48,140 nt of DNA from an uncultured bacterium (GTDB lineage Bacteria > Myxococcota_A > UBA9042 > PHBI01), in contig CALHXW010000058.1 in assembly GCA_938040325.1 (NCBI GenBank), positions 1-48,140 of the forward strand, given 5' to 3'. Made by a program: the position numbers and the translations under genes. Position 1 is the first letter of the stretch. Each line of letters opens with the position of its first letter. The notes beneath the pieces were generated by a model. That model was not told the origin of the DNA, did not search any database, and was given only the letters and a program-made list of their open reading frames with translations. Below, in pieces: positions 33,166-42,198 of the stretch.

Positions 33166-36100
33166 TGGGGACGTCGTCGAGCTACGTGCCACTCTGGTGC
33201 AAGACCAACTACTCGTTTTTGGAGGGGGCCAGTCACCCCGACGAGCTGGTCGAAGCGGCTCATATCCACGGGTTGAAGGCGATTGCCATCACGGACCGCG
33301 ACGGGGTCTACGGTGTTGTCCGGGCCCATGTGCAGGCACGCGCGCTTGGGCTGGGGTTGATCATTGGTGCCCAGATGACCCTGCGGGATGACTCCACGGT
33401 CTTGCTCTTGGCCACCAGCCAGACAGGCTATGCCAACCTCTGTGGGCTGATCACTCAGGGACGAATGCGCTGTGAGAAAGGACGCTCGGTCGTGGACTGG
33501 TCGGAGGTCTGTGAGCATGCCGAGGACCTCATTGCGCTGTGGGGAGGCCGCGGCAGCGCGCTGGTGCGGCCAGGGTTTGAGGCTGAAACGATGGTGCTCG
33601 AGTCGATGACGGACGCGTTTGGCGACAGGCTCTACGGCCTCTTGGCGCGCCACCGACTGCCGACGGACATGCGGGAAGAGGGGCGAGTGAGGGCGCTGGC
33701 CGAGCGCTATGGCTGGCCGCTCGTAGCTGCCCACGAGGTGCTCTATCACACCCCTGCACGGCGCCCGCTCCAAGATGTGCTCAGCTGCATTCGACACAAG
33801 ACGTCGCTGGCGGCTGCAGGCCAGCTACTGAGACCCAACGCTGAGCATGCTCTCAAGACGCCGATCGCGTTTGAGGGCCTCTATGAAGATGATCCGCTCG
33901 CGGTGATGCGCACCCATGAGATTGCCGAGCGCTGCACCTTTGCCCTCGATCAGATCCGCTACCGCTATCCTTCCGAGCGGCTGCCGGACGGCTCCACCAC
34001 GGCCGAGTGGCTGACGACCATCACGTTTGAGGGGGCACGGCAACGCTATGGCGGAGTGGTGCCGGAGCCCGTGGAACGCCAGCTCAAGCGTGAGCTCAGC
34101 CTCATCGAGGAGCTCGACTATGGCGGCTACTTCCTGACCATGTGGGAGATCGTTCAGTTCTGTCGTCGCGAGAAAATCCTCTGTCAGGGTCGAGGCTCAG
34201 CCGCGAACTCTGCCGTGTGCTTCTGCTTGGGCATCACGGCGGTCGATCCCGTTCGCATGGGCTTGCTCTTTGAGCGCTTTCTCTCCAAAGAGCGGGCGGA
34301 GCCACCCGATATCGACCTCGACATTGCGCATGAGCGCCGCGAAGAGGTGATTCAGCACGTCTACGCGAAGTATGGGCGTGACCGCGCGGCGATGGTTGCC
34401 AACGTGATTCGATACCGCGGCCGCTCAGCGGTGCGTGATGTTGGAAAGGCGCTGGGCCTGCCAGAGACCGAGGTGGACCGGCTGGCACGCCATCTCTCAT
34501 GGCATGATGGCTTGGGCGCTGAGCGGATGCGTGAGGCCGGTATTGACCTCGGCCGACCGGCCTACGCCAAGCTGCTCTCGCTGAGCCAGGAGATCATCGA
34601 CTTCCCACGGCACCTCGGGATCCATCCGGGGGGCTTTCTGCTGGGGCATGAGCCTGTCAGCCAGCTTGTCCCGATCGAGAACGCCACGATGGAAGGGCGG
34701 ACTGTGATCCAGTGGGACAAGTATGATGTGGAGTCGCTGGAGCTCTTCAAAGTAGACCTGCTTGGCCTTGGTGCACTCACGCAGCTGGATCTGGCGTTCG
34801 ATCTGCTCCGGCGCTACCGCGGGCTGACGCTGTCGATGGCGACAATCCCTGCCGATGACGTTGCGACCTATGACATGTGTGGTCGGGGAGACACCGTCGG
34901 TGTGTTTCAGATCGAGAGTCGCGCTCAGATGTCGATGTTGCCTCGGCTAAGGCCGCGTTGCTTCTACGACCTTGTGATCGAGGTCTCTATCGTCCGGCCA
35001 GGCCCGATCACCGGGGGCATGGTGCATCCCTACTTGAGACGACGGAACGGTGAAGAGGAGGTCACCTACCCGCATCCTTGCTTAGAGCCTGTCCTCGCCA
35101 AGACGCTGGGGGTGCCGCTCTTTCAAGAGCAGGTCATGCGCTTGGCGGTGGTTGCTGCTGACTACACGGCGGGTGAAGCCGACCAGCTGCGGCGTGACAT
35201 GGCAGCGTGGCGTCGGAGTGGACGCATCGAAAAGCACCGGCATCGACTGATCTCTCGGATGAGCGCGAAGGGCATCGCGCGGGAGTTCGCCGAGCGTATC
35301 TTTGACCAGATCCGTGGCTTTGGTGAGTACGGCTTCCCTGAGAGCCATGCGGCAAGCTTTGCCCTCATCGCTTACGCCACCTCGTGGCTGAAGTGTCACT
35401 ACCCGGCGGAGTTTGCATGCTCCCTGCTCAATGCTCAGCCGATGGGCTTCTACACGCCAGCGACCATCCTTGAAGACGCCAAGCGCCACCAGGTCGAGAT
35501 CCGACCCATCGACATTCAACACAGCGACTGGGACTGCACGCTTGAGCGGCATGCCGGGGTCGGCGACCGCTTCGCGCTGCGCATGGGCCTGCGCTACGTC
35601 AAGGGTTTGCGCGAAGATGATGCCCATCGTGCGCTGGCCGCCCGCGCCCCCAACATCGAGGAGTTTGTCCGCCGCACAAAGCTCTCCAAGCGGGCATTGA
35701 GGCTGCTGGTTGAGGCGGGTGCGCTCGACAGCTTTGGTCCGGATCGCCGAACGCTTCTATGGGTGATTGAAGGGCTCTCGGTCTCCATGCACGACAGCCT
35801 GCCGTTAGATGAAGGCAATGAGCAGCTCCCGCTCTTTGTCCCGCTCAATGGTGCAGACCTCATCGCGTGGGACTATCGAGCGAGCCATCACAGCACGCGT
35901 GGTCATCCGCTGCTTCCGCTGCGAACGGCACTCAGCCGCGAGGGCATACCTGATGCGGTTGCCCTTCGCGGGATGCGGCACGGAGCACGAACTCGCTACG
36001 CCGGGGTGGTGATCTGTCGTCAGCGACCTGGAACGGCATCGGGAGTCACGTTCATGACGCTCGAAGATGAGACAGGCTTCGTCAATGTGGTGCTCTGGAA

Positions 36101-36266
36101 GCGAGTGTTTGAGCGCTACGCGACGGTGGCCAAGACGTCGGTCTTTCTCGGGATCAGCGGCACGATCCAAAAGCAACATGATGTGGTGCACCTCATCGCC
36201 GACAGGCTCTGGGTGCCACAGGTTGCGCTGCGTCCACACAACACCAAGAGCCGAGACTTCCACTGA
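33165..36266 (+). CDS. dnaE2: Error-prone DNA polymerase DnaE2 (ImuC)
   Basis: A C-family polymerase alpha subunit for translesion synthesis, 1033 residues, length normal for DnaE2. The N-terminal PHP domain ([39 protein letters not shown]) lacks several metal ligands, as in other DnaE2 proteins. The polymerase aspartates sit at about 382-386 ([16 protein letters not shown]). [33 protein letters not shown] and an OB-fold ([19 protein letters not shown]) are present. QLPLF near residue 886 is a candidate beta-clamp motif. The C-terminus [10 protein letters not shown] is the typical DnaE2 ending. ATG at 33165 overlaps the imuB stop (TGATG); a GTG one codon earlier is possible. It is the last gene of the lexA operon. 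Confidence 0.95.
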   Translation: MGTSSSYVPLWCKTNYSFLEGASHPDELVEAAHIHGLKAIAITDRDGVYGVVRAHVQARALGLGLIIGAQMTLRDDSTVLLLATSQTGYANLCGLITQGRMRCEKGRSVVDWSEVCEHAEDLIALWGGRGSALVRPGFEAETMVLESMTDAFGDRLYGLLARHRLPTDMREEGRVRALAERYGWPLVAAHEVLYHTPARRPLQDVLSCIRHKTSLAAAGQLLRPNAEHALKTPIAFEGLYEDDPLAVMRTHEIAERCTFALDQIRYRYPSERLPDGSTTAEWLTTITFEGARQRYGGVVPEPVERQLKRELSLIEELDYGGYFLTMWEIVQFCRREKILCQGRGSAANSAVCFCLGITAVDPVRMGLLFERFLSKERAEPPDIDLDIAHERREEVIQHVYAKYGRDRAAMVANVIRYRGRSAVRDVGKALGLPETEVDRLARHLSWHDGLGAERMREAGIDLGRPAYAKLLSLSQEIIDFPRHLGIHPGGFLLGHEPVSQLVPIENATMEGRTVIQWDKYDVESLELFKVDLLGLGALTQLDLAFDLLRRYRGLTLSMATIPADDVATYDMCGRGDTVGVFQIESRAQMSMLPRLRPRCFYDLVIEVSIVRPGPITGGMVHPYLRRRNGEEEVTYPHPCLEPVLAKTLGVPLFQEQVMRLAVVAADYTAGEADQLRRDMAAWRRSGRIEKHRHRLISRMSAKGIAREFAERIFDQIRGFGEYGFPESHAASFALIAYATSWLKCHYPAEFACSLLNAQPMGFYTPATILEDAKRHQVEIRPIDIQHSDWDCTLERHAGVGDRFALRMGLRYVKGLREDDAHRALAARAPNIEEFVRRTKLSKRALRLLVEAGALDSFGPDRRTLLWVIEGLSVSMHDSLPLDEGNEQLPLFVPLNGADLIAWDYRASHHSTRGHPLLPLRTALSREGIPDAVALRGMRHGARTRYAGVVICRQRPGTASGVTFMTLEDETGFVNVVLWKRVFERYATVAKTSVFLGISGTIQKQHDVVHLIADRLWVPQVALRPHNTKSRDFH

Positions 36267-36297
36267 CGGTACGCACGCTACCCACCCGATCGGTGCT

Positions 36298-36469
36298 CTA
36301 GCAGCGTTGCCGGCTGGGACGCAGCGAGGTGTGCCGCTGGGGTGATGAACGAGAGGAAACCCATCAAAGCGGGTCCCAGGGGCGCAGCTCCTGTTGATCT
36401 CGAGATCATCACTCCAGTGGTGCGCATCGCAAAGTCATCAGATTTCGCATTTCCCGGCAACGCTGCTAG
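36298..36469 (+). mobile_element. Type I CTAG-bounded MITE-like element, copy A
   Basis: A 172-bp unit bounded by CTAG, with a 16-bp perfect terminal inverted repeat CTAGCAGCGTTGCCGG. Interior landmarks shared with the 47-kb copies are GAGGTGTGCCGCTGGGGTGA, GAACGAGAGGAAACC, an internal palindrome GATCTCGAGATC, and GCGCATCGCAAAGTCATCAG next to ATTTCGCATTTCCC. It codes for nothing. It lies 31 bp after the dnaE2 stop, immediately after a fragment of a type II element. Confidence 0.8.
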
Positions 36470-36555
36470 GCCACTGGCCAACGAGTCGACGCTGAGCCCA
36501 CGCGCGCATGGGGTGTCGGAGCACCGCCCAGTGCGCCCAAAGCGCTCAGGTGCAC

Positions 36556-36602
36556 GTTGGCTGCGCCCGCACACCACCAAGAGCCGAGCTTTCCATGGCG
36601 GT
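36556..36602 (+). pseudogene. Degenerate duplicate of the dnaE2 3' end
   Basis: About 47 bp match the last codons of dnaE2 (36222-36270) at roughly 40 positions. The segment ACCAAGAGCCGAG is identical, and the translated tail reads LRPHTTKSRAFH against [12 protein letters not shown] in the gene. The duplicate lies about 330 bp downstream, beyond a type I element. It is too short to encode anything and looks like the scar of a past duplication or recombination at the dnaE2 3' end. Confidence 0.6.
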
Positions 36603-36855
36603 CCGAGGGCCACCGAGCGAACCCAGGACACTGACCATCGAGTCGACCCTGAACCCGCTCGCATCGGTTGCTCTCGCCGAGCGCGTGCGGTCCAGCCACG
36701 CAGCACTGCTTCGGACGACGCTCGGCAGACGCAGCCTTGGCTCTTTGCAATCAAGTAGGCTGCGGACTCATGGCTGGCCTTAAGCGAGCCAGTGACGGGT
36801 CACGCGGGGAGGGCGCCAACACCGCTGCGGTAGCGGCGAACGTTGTCCTGCGCAC

Positions 36856-36888
36856 AAAAAAACGCGGCCGGGAAACCCCGGCCGCGCC
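36856..36888 (-). terminator. Rho-independent terminator of the OmpA/TSP3 gene
   Basis: Read on the minus strand, a 10-bp GC-only stem (CGCGGCCGGG at 36886-36877, CCCGGCCGCG at 36872-36863) with a 4-nt loop is followed by seven T residues (36862-36856). It begins about 20 bp after the OmpA-family stop codon. This is a textbook intrinsic terminator. Confidence 0.93.
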
Positions 36889-36907
36889 TTAGTCAAACAG
36901 CGGAGTG

Positions 36908-38713
36908 CTACTTAGTGCACTCGCCACCGACGACCTTGAACTCCACACGACGGTTCTGGGCCATGCCCTCCGGCGTGTCGTTCGTGGCGATCGGCTGATC
37001 CTCACCGAAGCCCTTGGCCTTCAGCTGACGCGAGGGGATGCCCTGCGAGATGAGGTACTTACGAACGCTCTTGGCACGTCGGTCCGACAGCGCGCGGTTG
37101 TAGCGTGCGCTACCGCGGAAGTCAGTGTGGCCGCCAACGAACACGTGGTCGTACTTCGGAATGTCCTTGATGAGACCAGCAACCGCGTCGAGGAGCGGGA
37201 AGCTCTTCTCGAGGATCTGGTGCTTCGCGGTACGGAAGTAAACCTTGTCGGCGATCTCGATCTTGCAGGTCTTCGCGTCGAAGGTTGCGAGCGGGCGGTC
37301 ACCCTCGGGGCAGCCGTCTTCGTCCTGGTACTTGTCGAAGTCCTCAGGCTGGTCGCGGCAGGCACCGAAGCCAGTCGCGTCCTTGTCGCCGTCAACAACG
37401 TCGAGGATTCCGTCGCCATCGTTGTCGGGGTCGGGGCAGCCGTTGGCGTCCTCGAAGCCGTCCTTGTCCTCGGGGTCGTTGAGGCAGTTACCGAAGCCGT
37501 TCGGGCCAACTTCACCGTCGGTCACGTCCGGAACGCCGTCGCCGTCGTTGTCGGGGTCTTCGCAGCCGTCAGCATCTTCCCAGCCGTCCTTGTCCTCGGG
37601 GACCATCGGGCACTTGTCGTCGACGTCGAGGACGCCGTCGCTGTCGTTGTCGGGATCGGGGCAGCCGTCCTCATCCTGGTAGCTGTCCTTGTCTTCCGGC
37701 TCAAGCGGGCACTTGTCGAGCTCGTCGATGATGCCGTCGCCGTCCGTGTCCAGGGGACCAGCAGCCTCGCCGCGGGGGGTGTAGCCCAGCGAAGCGAAGA
37801 TGCGGAAGTCGGGGGAGCCCACGCCACCGGTGAGGCCGAGACCACCACCAGCGTTGACGAGGAAGCTCTCCGAGGCCCACCACTGAATGCCGAGGAGGGT
37901 CTCCAGCGGGAAGACCTTCTCGTCGATGTCGGTGTTGTTGTCGGCGTCGAGGCCAACGGCACCAAAGGTCGAGCTGATGAGCGCGAGCTCACCCTCGTTG
38001 ACCAGTGGGATCTCGAGACCGAGACCGAACTTCAGCACATCGTCAGAGATGTGGTTGAGCACGTCACGCTTCGCCTTGAGCGAGTAGCCGACGTTGATGG
38101 CGGCCACAAAGCCACCCGACGCGTAGTCGAGGAGCAGGCGGGGCTCGGCGCGGAAGTTACCCTCAGAGTGGTAGCTGTCCTTGTCGCCCGTGGGCAGGAA
38201 GAGGTTGGCAGCAAGGCCAAGCCCAATGCCGTCACCCTCGTTGTCGAGGATGCGAATCTTCGGGACGATGCGGATATCGCCAAGCACGAACGAGTCGAAG
38301 TTCGGCGCGGCCGGGTTCGACGTCACGAGCTCACCGGCCTTTTGGTCGATGACCAAAGGCACCATGACGCCGAGCTCGGCGAAGCCGCCGATTCCGAGCG
38401 ATGCCCAGATCTCACCCTTGAACTGGTGGTCGATGATCCGCTGAACAATGTCAGCCTCGTCATCGCGTTGGACGAGCTGGAACTCGTCGTCAGCGTAGTG
38501 CAGGACGAGTCCGAAGGACGGCGCCCACGCGGGGAGGACCTCGCTCTTACCAATGTTGAGGATGTTCGTGCCCTGGCTCGGCAGCGGCTCGAACTGCTCG
38601 ACCTGGAAGTCGGTGTCCGGAACTTGAGCGAACGCGCCGCTCCCAAGGGCCAGCATCATCGCTGACGCTAGCGCGAGCTTCGGGCCGCGCGATTTCAAAA
38701 ACCGAATATTCAT
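36908..38713 (-). CDS. OmpA-family outer-membrane protein with thrombospondin type 3 repeats
   Basis: A 601-residue envelope protein. The ATG at 38713 has GGAG upstream and yields a signal peptide (LALASAMMLALGSGAFAQ). Residues about 30-320 form a beta-barrel-like domain (SFGLVLHYADDEFQL, FRAEPRLLLDYASGGFVAAINVGY). Five TSP3-type Asp-rich calcium-binding repeats follow (DTDGDGIIDELDKCP, DNDSDGVLDVDDKCP, DNDGDGVPDVTDG). The C-terminal OmpA domain carries the peptidoglycan-binding motif: VGGHTDFRGSARYNRALSDR and the NRRVEF ending. It should tether the outer membrane to peptidoglycan. Strong translation signals and an efficient terminator suggest high expression. It stands alone, with a 302-bp leader region. 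Confidence 0.92.
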   Translation of the reverse strand: MNIRFLKSRGPKLALASAMMLALGSGAFAQVPDTDFQVEQFEPLPSQGTNILNIGKSEVLPAWAPSFGLVLHYADDEFQLVQRDDEADIVQRIIDHQFKGEIWASLGIGGFAELGVMVPLVIDQKAGELVTSNPAAPNFDSFVLGDIRIVPKIRILDNEGDGIGLGLAANLFLPTGDKDSYHSEGNFRAEPRLLLDYASGGFVAAINVGYSLKAKRDVLNHISDDVLKFGLGLEIPLVNEGELALISSTFGAVGLDADNNTDIDEKVFPLETLLGIQWWASESFLVNAGGGLGLTGGVGSPDFRIFASLGYTPRGEAAGPLDTDGDGIIDELDKCPLEPEDKDSYQDEDGCPDPDNDSDGVLDVDDKCPMVPEDKDGWEDADGCEDPDNDGDGVPDVTDGEVGPNGFGNCLNDPEDKDGFEDANGCPDPDNDGDGILDVVDGDKDATGFGACRDQPEDFDKYQDEDGCPEGDRPLATFDAKTCKIEIADKVYFRTAKHQILEKSFPLLDAVAGLIKDIPKYDHVFVGGHTDFRGSARYNRALSDRRAKSVRKYLISQGIPSRQLKAKGFGEDQPIATNDTPEGMAQNRRVEFKVVGGECTK

Positions 38714-39015
38714 CACACTCTCCATGACCCCACACATGTTGGGGCGGGTCACTATTGCCGCAACCCACGCGGGTCGCGTTACGCACACTCTGGGATGGAT
38801 CTTAATCAAGTCATTGGCGTTACGAAGGAATCGCCTGACTTGAGGCGGGTTCTAACTGGAAAATCTGATCAAGGCAACTTGAACCGACGCTTTCAGTTAC
38901 CGCTGAAACCGACGCGACGACTCGGCAAACCTCATACAGCTCAACGGTCTCAACGATTGCCGCCGCACCGCGCTGGGCGGTTACTCGACGCTGACAAGGG
39001 GATCGTCACCGACAC
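38714..39015. other. 302-bp leader region of the OmpA/TSP3 gene
   Basis: AT-richer than its surroundings and without any credible gene. It contains a small stem (CCCCA/TGGGG, 38729-38745) in the probable 5' leader just upstream of the ribosome-binding site, a short GCCT/AGGC hairpin near 38833-38846, and one weak promoter candidate (38849-38877). The right-hand 100 bp hold nothing I can name. Confidence 0.5.
38849..38877 (-). promoter_or_regulatory. Weak sigma-70 promoter candidate for the OmpA/TSP3 gene
   Basis: On the minus strand TTGCCT (38877-38872) and TAGAAC (38854-38849) are separated by 17 bp, each matching the consensus at 4 of 6 positions, about 140 bp upstream of the start codon. 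The local AT-richness supports it, but other placements are possible. Confidence 0.25.
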
Positions 39016-40392
39016 TCACCGACCCAGCATCCGCCGGAAGGTCGTCTCCAGCTCGGTGTCGCCAAACTCGAAGCCTGCTTGATGCAGCTTCCCCGGTCGA
39101 ACAGCGGCTCCCTCCAATAGGAGCGCCTGCCCCATCTCACCCATGAGGGCCCGCACCGCAAAGGAGGGGAGGGGGATCCACGTTGGGCGACTCAGGCTGC
39201 GGCCAAGGGCCTTCATGAACTGGCCATTGGTCGCTGGAGTCGGCGCGACGGCATTCACCGGCCCGGTCAATTGGTTGTTCGTTAGAATAAAGTGAACAAT
39301 GGCAACGACATCGTCGAGGCTGACCCAGCTCATGGGCTGGTCGCCCGAGCCGACGCGGCCGGCAAGTCCCGCCCGAGCCGGACCAAGCATCTTCTTAAGT
39401 GCTCCACCCTTGGGGCTCACGACGACACCAAGGCGCAGGTTGACCACGCGGATGCCAGCGTCGCTCGCCGGCTTCGTCGCGGCTTCCCAAGCACGGCACA
39501 CATCGGCGAGGAAACCGCTCCCGAACGGGGCCGACTCGTCTACCGTGTCCGATGGGGTCCCGTACGCACCAACGGCAGACGCGCAGACCCAAGTCGGCGG
39601 AGGGGCCTCCATCTCTGAGAGCACCTTCGCGAGCAACGCCGTTGAGTCGACCCGAGACGACATGATCAGCTGCTTGCGAGCCTCGGTCCATCGGGCGTCG
39701 CCGATGCCAACACCGCCTAGGTGCACAACCGCATCCACCCCGTCGAAGATATTCGGGTCAAGCACACCCGCTGCCGGGTCCCACTGCCGCTCGAACTCCG
39801 CGGTCGGAGCTCGTCGCACAAGCTGGATCACCCGGTGGCCGCCGGTGGTCATGAATGCTGACAGTGCCTTGCCGACGAGCCCTGACGCCCCCGCGAGCAC
39901 GATGGTCAGGGGTGGTCCGGTGTAGGAAGCGTGCCGCTGGAGGTCCATCGAAGTCACCTGATGCCGGTAGTCGAACATGCGCTGAAGCCGCTTGGCCACC
40001 ATACGCCCAGCGACAAGCTTGCCAAGCCAGCCAAAGGGAAGCTTGTAGGAAACGTCGTCAACGAGGAGCGAGCTGGCGAGCGTGTCACCGCTAGAGCTCA
40101 GCGGCTCGAAGCGATGCTCATGGCGCCACAGCGAGAAGGGCCCTCGGCGCTGGACATCGACGAACGACACGCCGGGTGTCGGTCGCTCGTGAACTGCCTC
40201 CCAGCGCATCGCAAACGGCCAGCGCCCGACCGCCATGGTGACACCGTCGCCCTCGCCAATTGTGCCACGCTGCTCGATGACCTTGAGCGGCTCCCATGGC
40301 GGCGCGAGCCGAGCGAACGCACCAGGTCGCGCATGCCAGTCATAGGCTTGAGCAGGCGGGCACGGGAGTTGGGTCGTCTTGACGAAGTGCAC
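39016..40392 (-). CDS. SRPBCC-domain/TIGR01777-type epimerase fusion protein
   Basis: A 458-residue two-domain protein. Residues 1-150 are an SRPBCC (START-like) hydrophobic-ligand domain (HFVKTTQLPCPPAQAYDWHARPG, FVDVQRRGPFSLWRHEHRF). Residues about 160-458 form an extended SDR/NAD-dependent epimerase domain with the nucleotide-binding motif TIVLAGASGLVGKALSAFM, the SAVGAYG segment and the C-terminal TIGR01777 (YfcH-like) signature (VSLDDVVAIVHFIL, GPVNAVAPTPATNGQFMKAL). The GTG at 40392 has GGAG eight bases upstream and matches the family start; a GTG at 40413 is possible. The substrate is unknown. It is divergent from the kelch lipoprotein gene with only 58 bp between starts. Confidence 0.9.
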   Translation of the reverse strand: MHFVKTTQLPCPPAQAYDWHARPGAFARLAPPWEPLKVIEQRGTIGEGDGVTMAVGRWPFAMRWEAVHERPTPGVSFVDVQRRGPFSLWRHEHRFEPLSSSGDTLASSLLVDDVSYKLPFGWLGKLVAGRMVAKRLQRMFDYRHQVTSMDLQRHASYTGPPLTIVLAGASGLVGKALSAFMTTGGHRVIQLVRRAPTAEFERQWDPAAGVLDPNIFDGVDAVVHLGGVGIGDARWTEARKQLIMSSRVDSTALLAKVLSEMEAPPPTWVCASAVGAYGTPSDTVDESAPFGSGFLADVCRAWEAATKPASDAGIRVVNLRLGVVVSPKGGALKKMLGPARAGLAGRVGSGDQPMSWVSLDDVVAIVHFILTNNQLTGPVNAVAPTPATNGQFMKALGRSLSRPTWIPLPSFAVRALMGEMGQALLLEGAAVRPGKLHQAGFEFGDTELETTFRRMLGR

Positions 40393-40450
40393 GTGAGGCG
40401 CTCCAAGGTTCACAGTGTTCTTTCAGGTTCGTAGGCACGAGAGGAACGAA

Positions 40451-41569
40451 ATGAGCAAGCTCAAGACCCAGCATCTCCGCTTGGCCGTGGCGTTCGTCAC
40501 GGTGGCCGCCGTCGTCGCACAAACTACGGCGTGCGGCGACGATCCGTCTTCCGCGGTCGACGATGTTAACGAAGACGCAAGCGCCGATGCCGAGGCGTTA
40601 GATACCAGTGTTGGTGCGGATGCCGATACGGCCGACGCCGACTCCGACGCCGACGCGTCGTCCCCCGACGACACGGTGCCGCAGCAAGAACCGCCTTTCT
40701 GGCAGTCGTTGACCCCGCTCACAGCCGAAGTGCAGGAGAATGCTGTCGTCGGCTGGGACAGCGAGCTTGTGATCGTCGGCGGCTTCGCCAACGGGTTCGC
40801 GATCCTTGACCGCGTCCGCGCCTACAACCCATCGGCCGACGCTTGGCGCACGCTGCCCTCCCTTCCTGAGCAGCGCCATCACGTCAACGCTGCCGCTGTC
40901 GGTGACCATCTCTATGTTCTCGGCGGCCTCTCTGGCTTCAACTTTGCAGCCGAGGCGGACGCGTGGCGTCTTGCGCGCGACGGGACGCAGTGGGAGTCCG
41001 TGCCTTCCCTCCCTGCAGCCCGCGGATCGGCCGCAACGGTCGTCGTCGATGGGGAGATATGGCTGCTCGGTGGCCTCAGCGGGGGCGTCGTGGCCGACGT
41101 CGACGTCTACTCTCCCAGTGACAGGACTTGGCGGCCAGGTCCCGGCCTCCCAGAGCCTCGCGACCACCTTGTTGCGGCAGTCGTTGACGGCGTCATCTAT
41201 GCGATCGGCGGTCGACAGGGCGCCATCGGATCGGTCGAAGCGACCGTGTGGCGGCTCCAGCCGGGAGCGGAAGCCTGGGAGATCCGAACGCCGATGCCTA
41301 CGGCTCGGGGTGGATGCATGGCGGGCGTTGTCGACGGAGCGATCATCGTTGTGGGAGGGGAGGGAGACTCCGACGCTGCAACCGGCGTGTTCGACAACGT
41401 CGAGCTCTACGACCCCGAGTCCGACAGCTGGACGATCCTGCCGCCCATGCCAACGCCCCGCCACGGCACAGGCGCTTGGGGCTTTGATGGCTCGCTCTTC
41501 GTTCCCGGTGGCGCGGACGTCGAAGCGTTTGGCGCCGTGACGAGCTTTGAGCGACTCGTCTTGCGATAG
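40451..41569 (+). CDS. Kelch-repeat lipoprotein
   Basis: A 372-residue envelope protein. The ATG at 40451 has AGAGG upstream. The signal ends at a lipobox cysteine (Cys28, AQTTAC). Residues 29-90 are an Asp/Ala/Ser low-complexity linker (ADADTADADSDADASS). Six kelch blades follow, each with a GG doublet and W/Y spacing (LVIVGGFANGF, LYVLGGLSGF, IWLLGGLSGG, IYAIGGRQGA, IIVVGGEGDS, LFVPGGADVE), enough for a closed propeller. Proteins of this build are common in Myxococcota-type genomes and presumably bind ligands at the cell surface; no specific function is known. It is separated from sufE (convergent) by about 100 bp. Confidence 0.88.
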   Translation: MSKLKTQHLRLAVAFVTVAAVVAQTTACGDDPSSAVDDVNEDASADAEALDTSVGADADTADADSDADASSPDDTVPQQEPPFWQSLTPLTAEVQENAVVGWDSELVIVGGFANGFAILDRVRAYNPSADAWRTLPSLPEQRHHVNAAAVGDHLYVLGGLSGFNFAAEADAWRLARDGTQWESVPSLPAARGSAATVVVDGEIWLLGGLSGGVVADVDVYSPSDRTWRPGPGLPEPRDHLVAAVVDGVIYAIGGRQGAIGSVEATVWRLQPGAEAWEIRTPMPTARGGCMAGVVDGAIIVVGGEGDSDAATGVFDNVELYDPESDSWTILPPMPTPRHGTGAWGFDGSLFVPGGADVEAFGAVTSFERLVLR

Positions 41570-41670
41570 CAGCCGCTGGCTCGCCGCATGCAGGCAACGC
41601 GGTCAAACGCGTCGCCTAGCCTTCGCCTCGCTCGAAAACAGCGCTTGATTTGGGCCTGGAGCAAAGCCCG

Positions 41671-42087
41671 TCAGGCGGACTGGTTGCGTGCCGTCTGTCG
41701 GATCCGCTCGACCATTGCGAAGAAGCCGTTGCGCCGGTTCACGCTGATGTGCTGGGCAAGCCCGAGCCGACCAAAGAGCTCCTCGACGTCGGTCGCCAGC
41801 ACCTCTGCTGCGGTCTTGTGGTCGAAGATCGCTTTCAGGACAGCGATCAGCCCCTTGACGATCGTCGAGTCGCTGTCGGCGAGAAAGCTCAGCCGGGCAG
41901 GTGTGTCGTCGCTTCGCTGGCCCACGAGCCAGACCTGACTCATGCAGCCAACAACCTTCGAGCCCTCGTTCTTCAGAGCCGGGTCCATCTCGGGCAGCTT
42001 GCGGCCAAGATCGATGATGAAGCCGTAGCGCTCTTCCCAGCCGTCGAGAAACTCGAAGCTGTCAAAGATGTCGTCGATGGTTGTCAT
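41671..42087 (-). CDS. sufE: SufE-like sulfur acceptor protein
   Basis: Accepts persulfide sulfur from a cysteine desulfurase (SufS-type) for Fe-S cluster assembly. The 138-residue product matches family length. Its active-site cysteine is Cys48 in SKVVGCMSQVWL, the SufE signature. The ATG at 42087 starts the family-like N-terminus (IDDIFDSFEFLDGWEERYGFIIDLGRKLP); longer frames are not homologous. SufS and the scaffold genes are not in the window. It follows argS in the same direction with a 111-bp gap and may be a separate transcript. Confidence 0.93.
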   Translation of the reverse strand: MTTIDDIFDSFEFLDGWEERYGFIIDLGRKLPEMDPALKNEGSKVVGCMSQVWLVGQRSDDTPARLSFLADSDSTIVKGLIAVLKAIFDHKTAAEVLATDVEELFGRLGLAQHISVNRRNGFFAMVERIRQTARNQSA

Positions 42088-42198
42088 GTGATGCCGTCGT
42101 AGAGGGGAGGCAGGGCCGAAGGGCCGGTCGCTCGATGAGCTGACGCAATGTGTGCGCCGTTGCCGCAAGGTCAACAGTCACGTTCACAAACGCGCGAC

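Larger units (their letters stand above)
36267..36907. other. 641-bp gap after dnaE2: repeat element, dnaE2-tail remnant, terminator
   Basis: This gap holds, in order, a fragment of a type II element right end (about 36271-36301), a complete type I CTAG element (36298-36469), about 85 bp of unassigned sequence, a degenerate duplicate of the dnaE2 3' end (36556-36602), about 250 bp with no recognisable feature, and the terminator of the leftward OmpA-family gene. Open frames across it read through the repeats on both strands and show no family resemblance. Confidence 0.6.

Noticed and set aside
36278..36754. 158-codon minus-strand and 138-codon plus-strand open frames after dnaE2
   Set aside because: Both cross the type I element and the dnaE2-tail duplicate, show no domain, and have repeat-derived peptides in common with the frames at 47 kb.
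36905..38665. 586-codon plus-strand open frame rich in Val/Leu/Glu
   Set aside because: It is the reverse complement of the OmpA/TSP3 gene; the repeated Asp codons read as Val on the other strand explain its composition.
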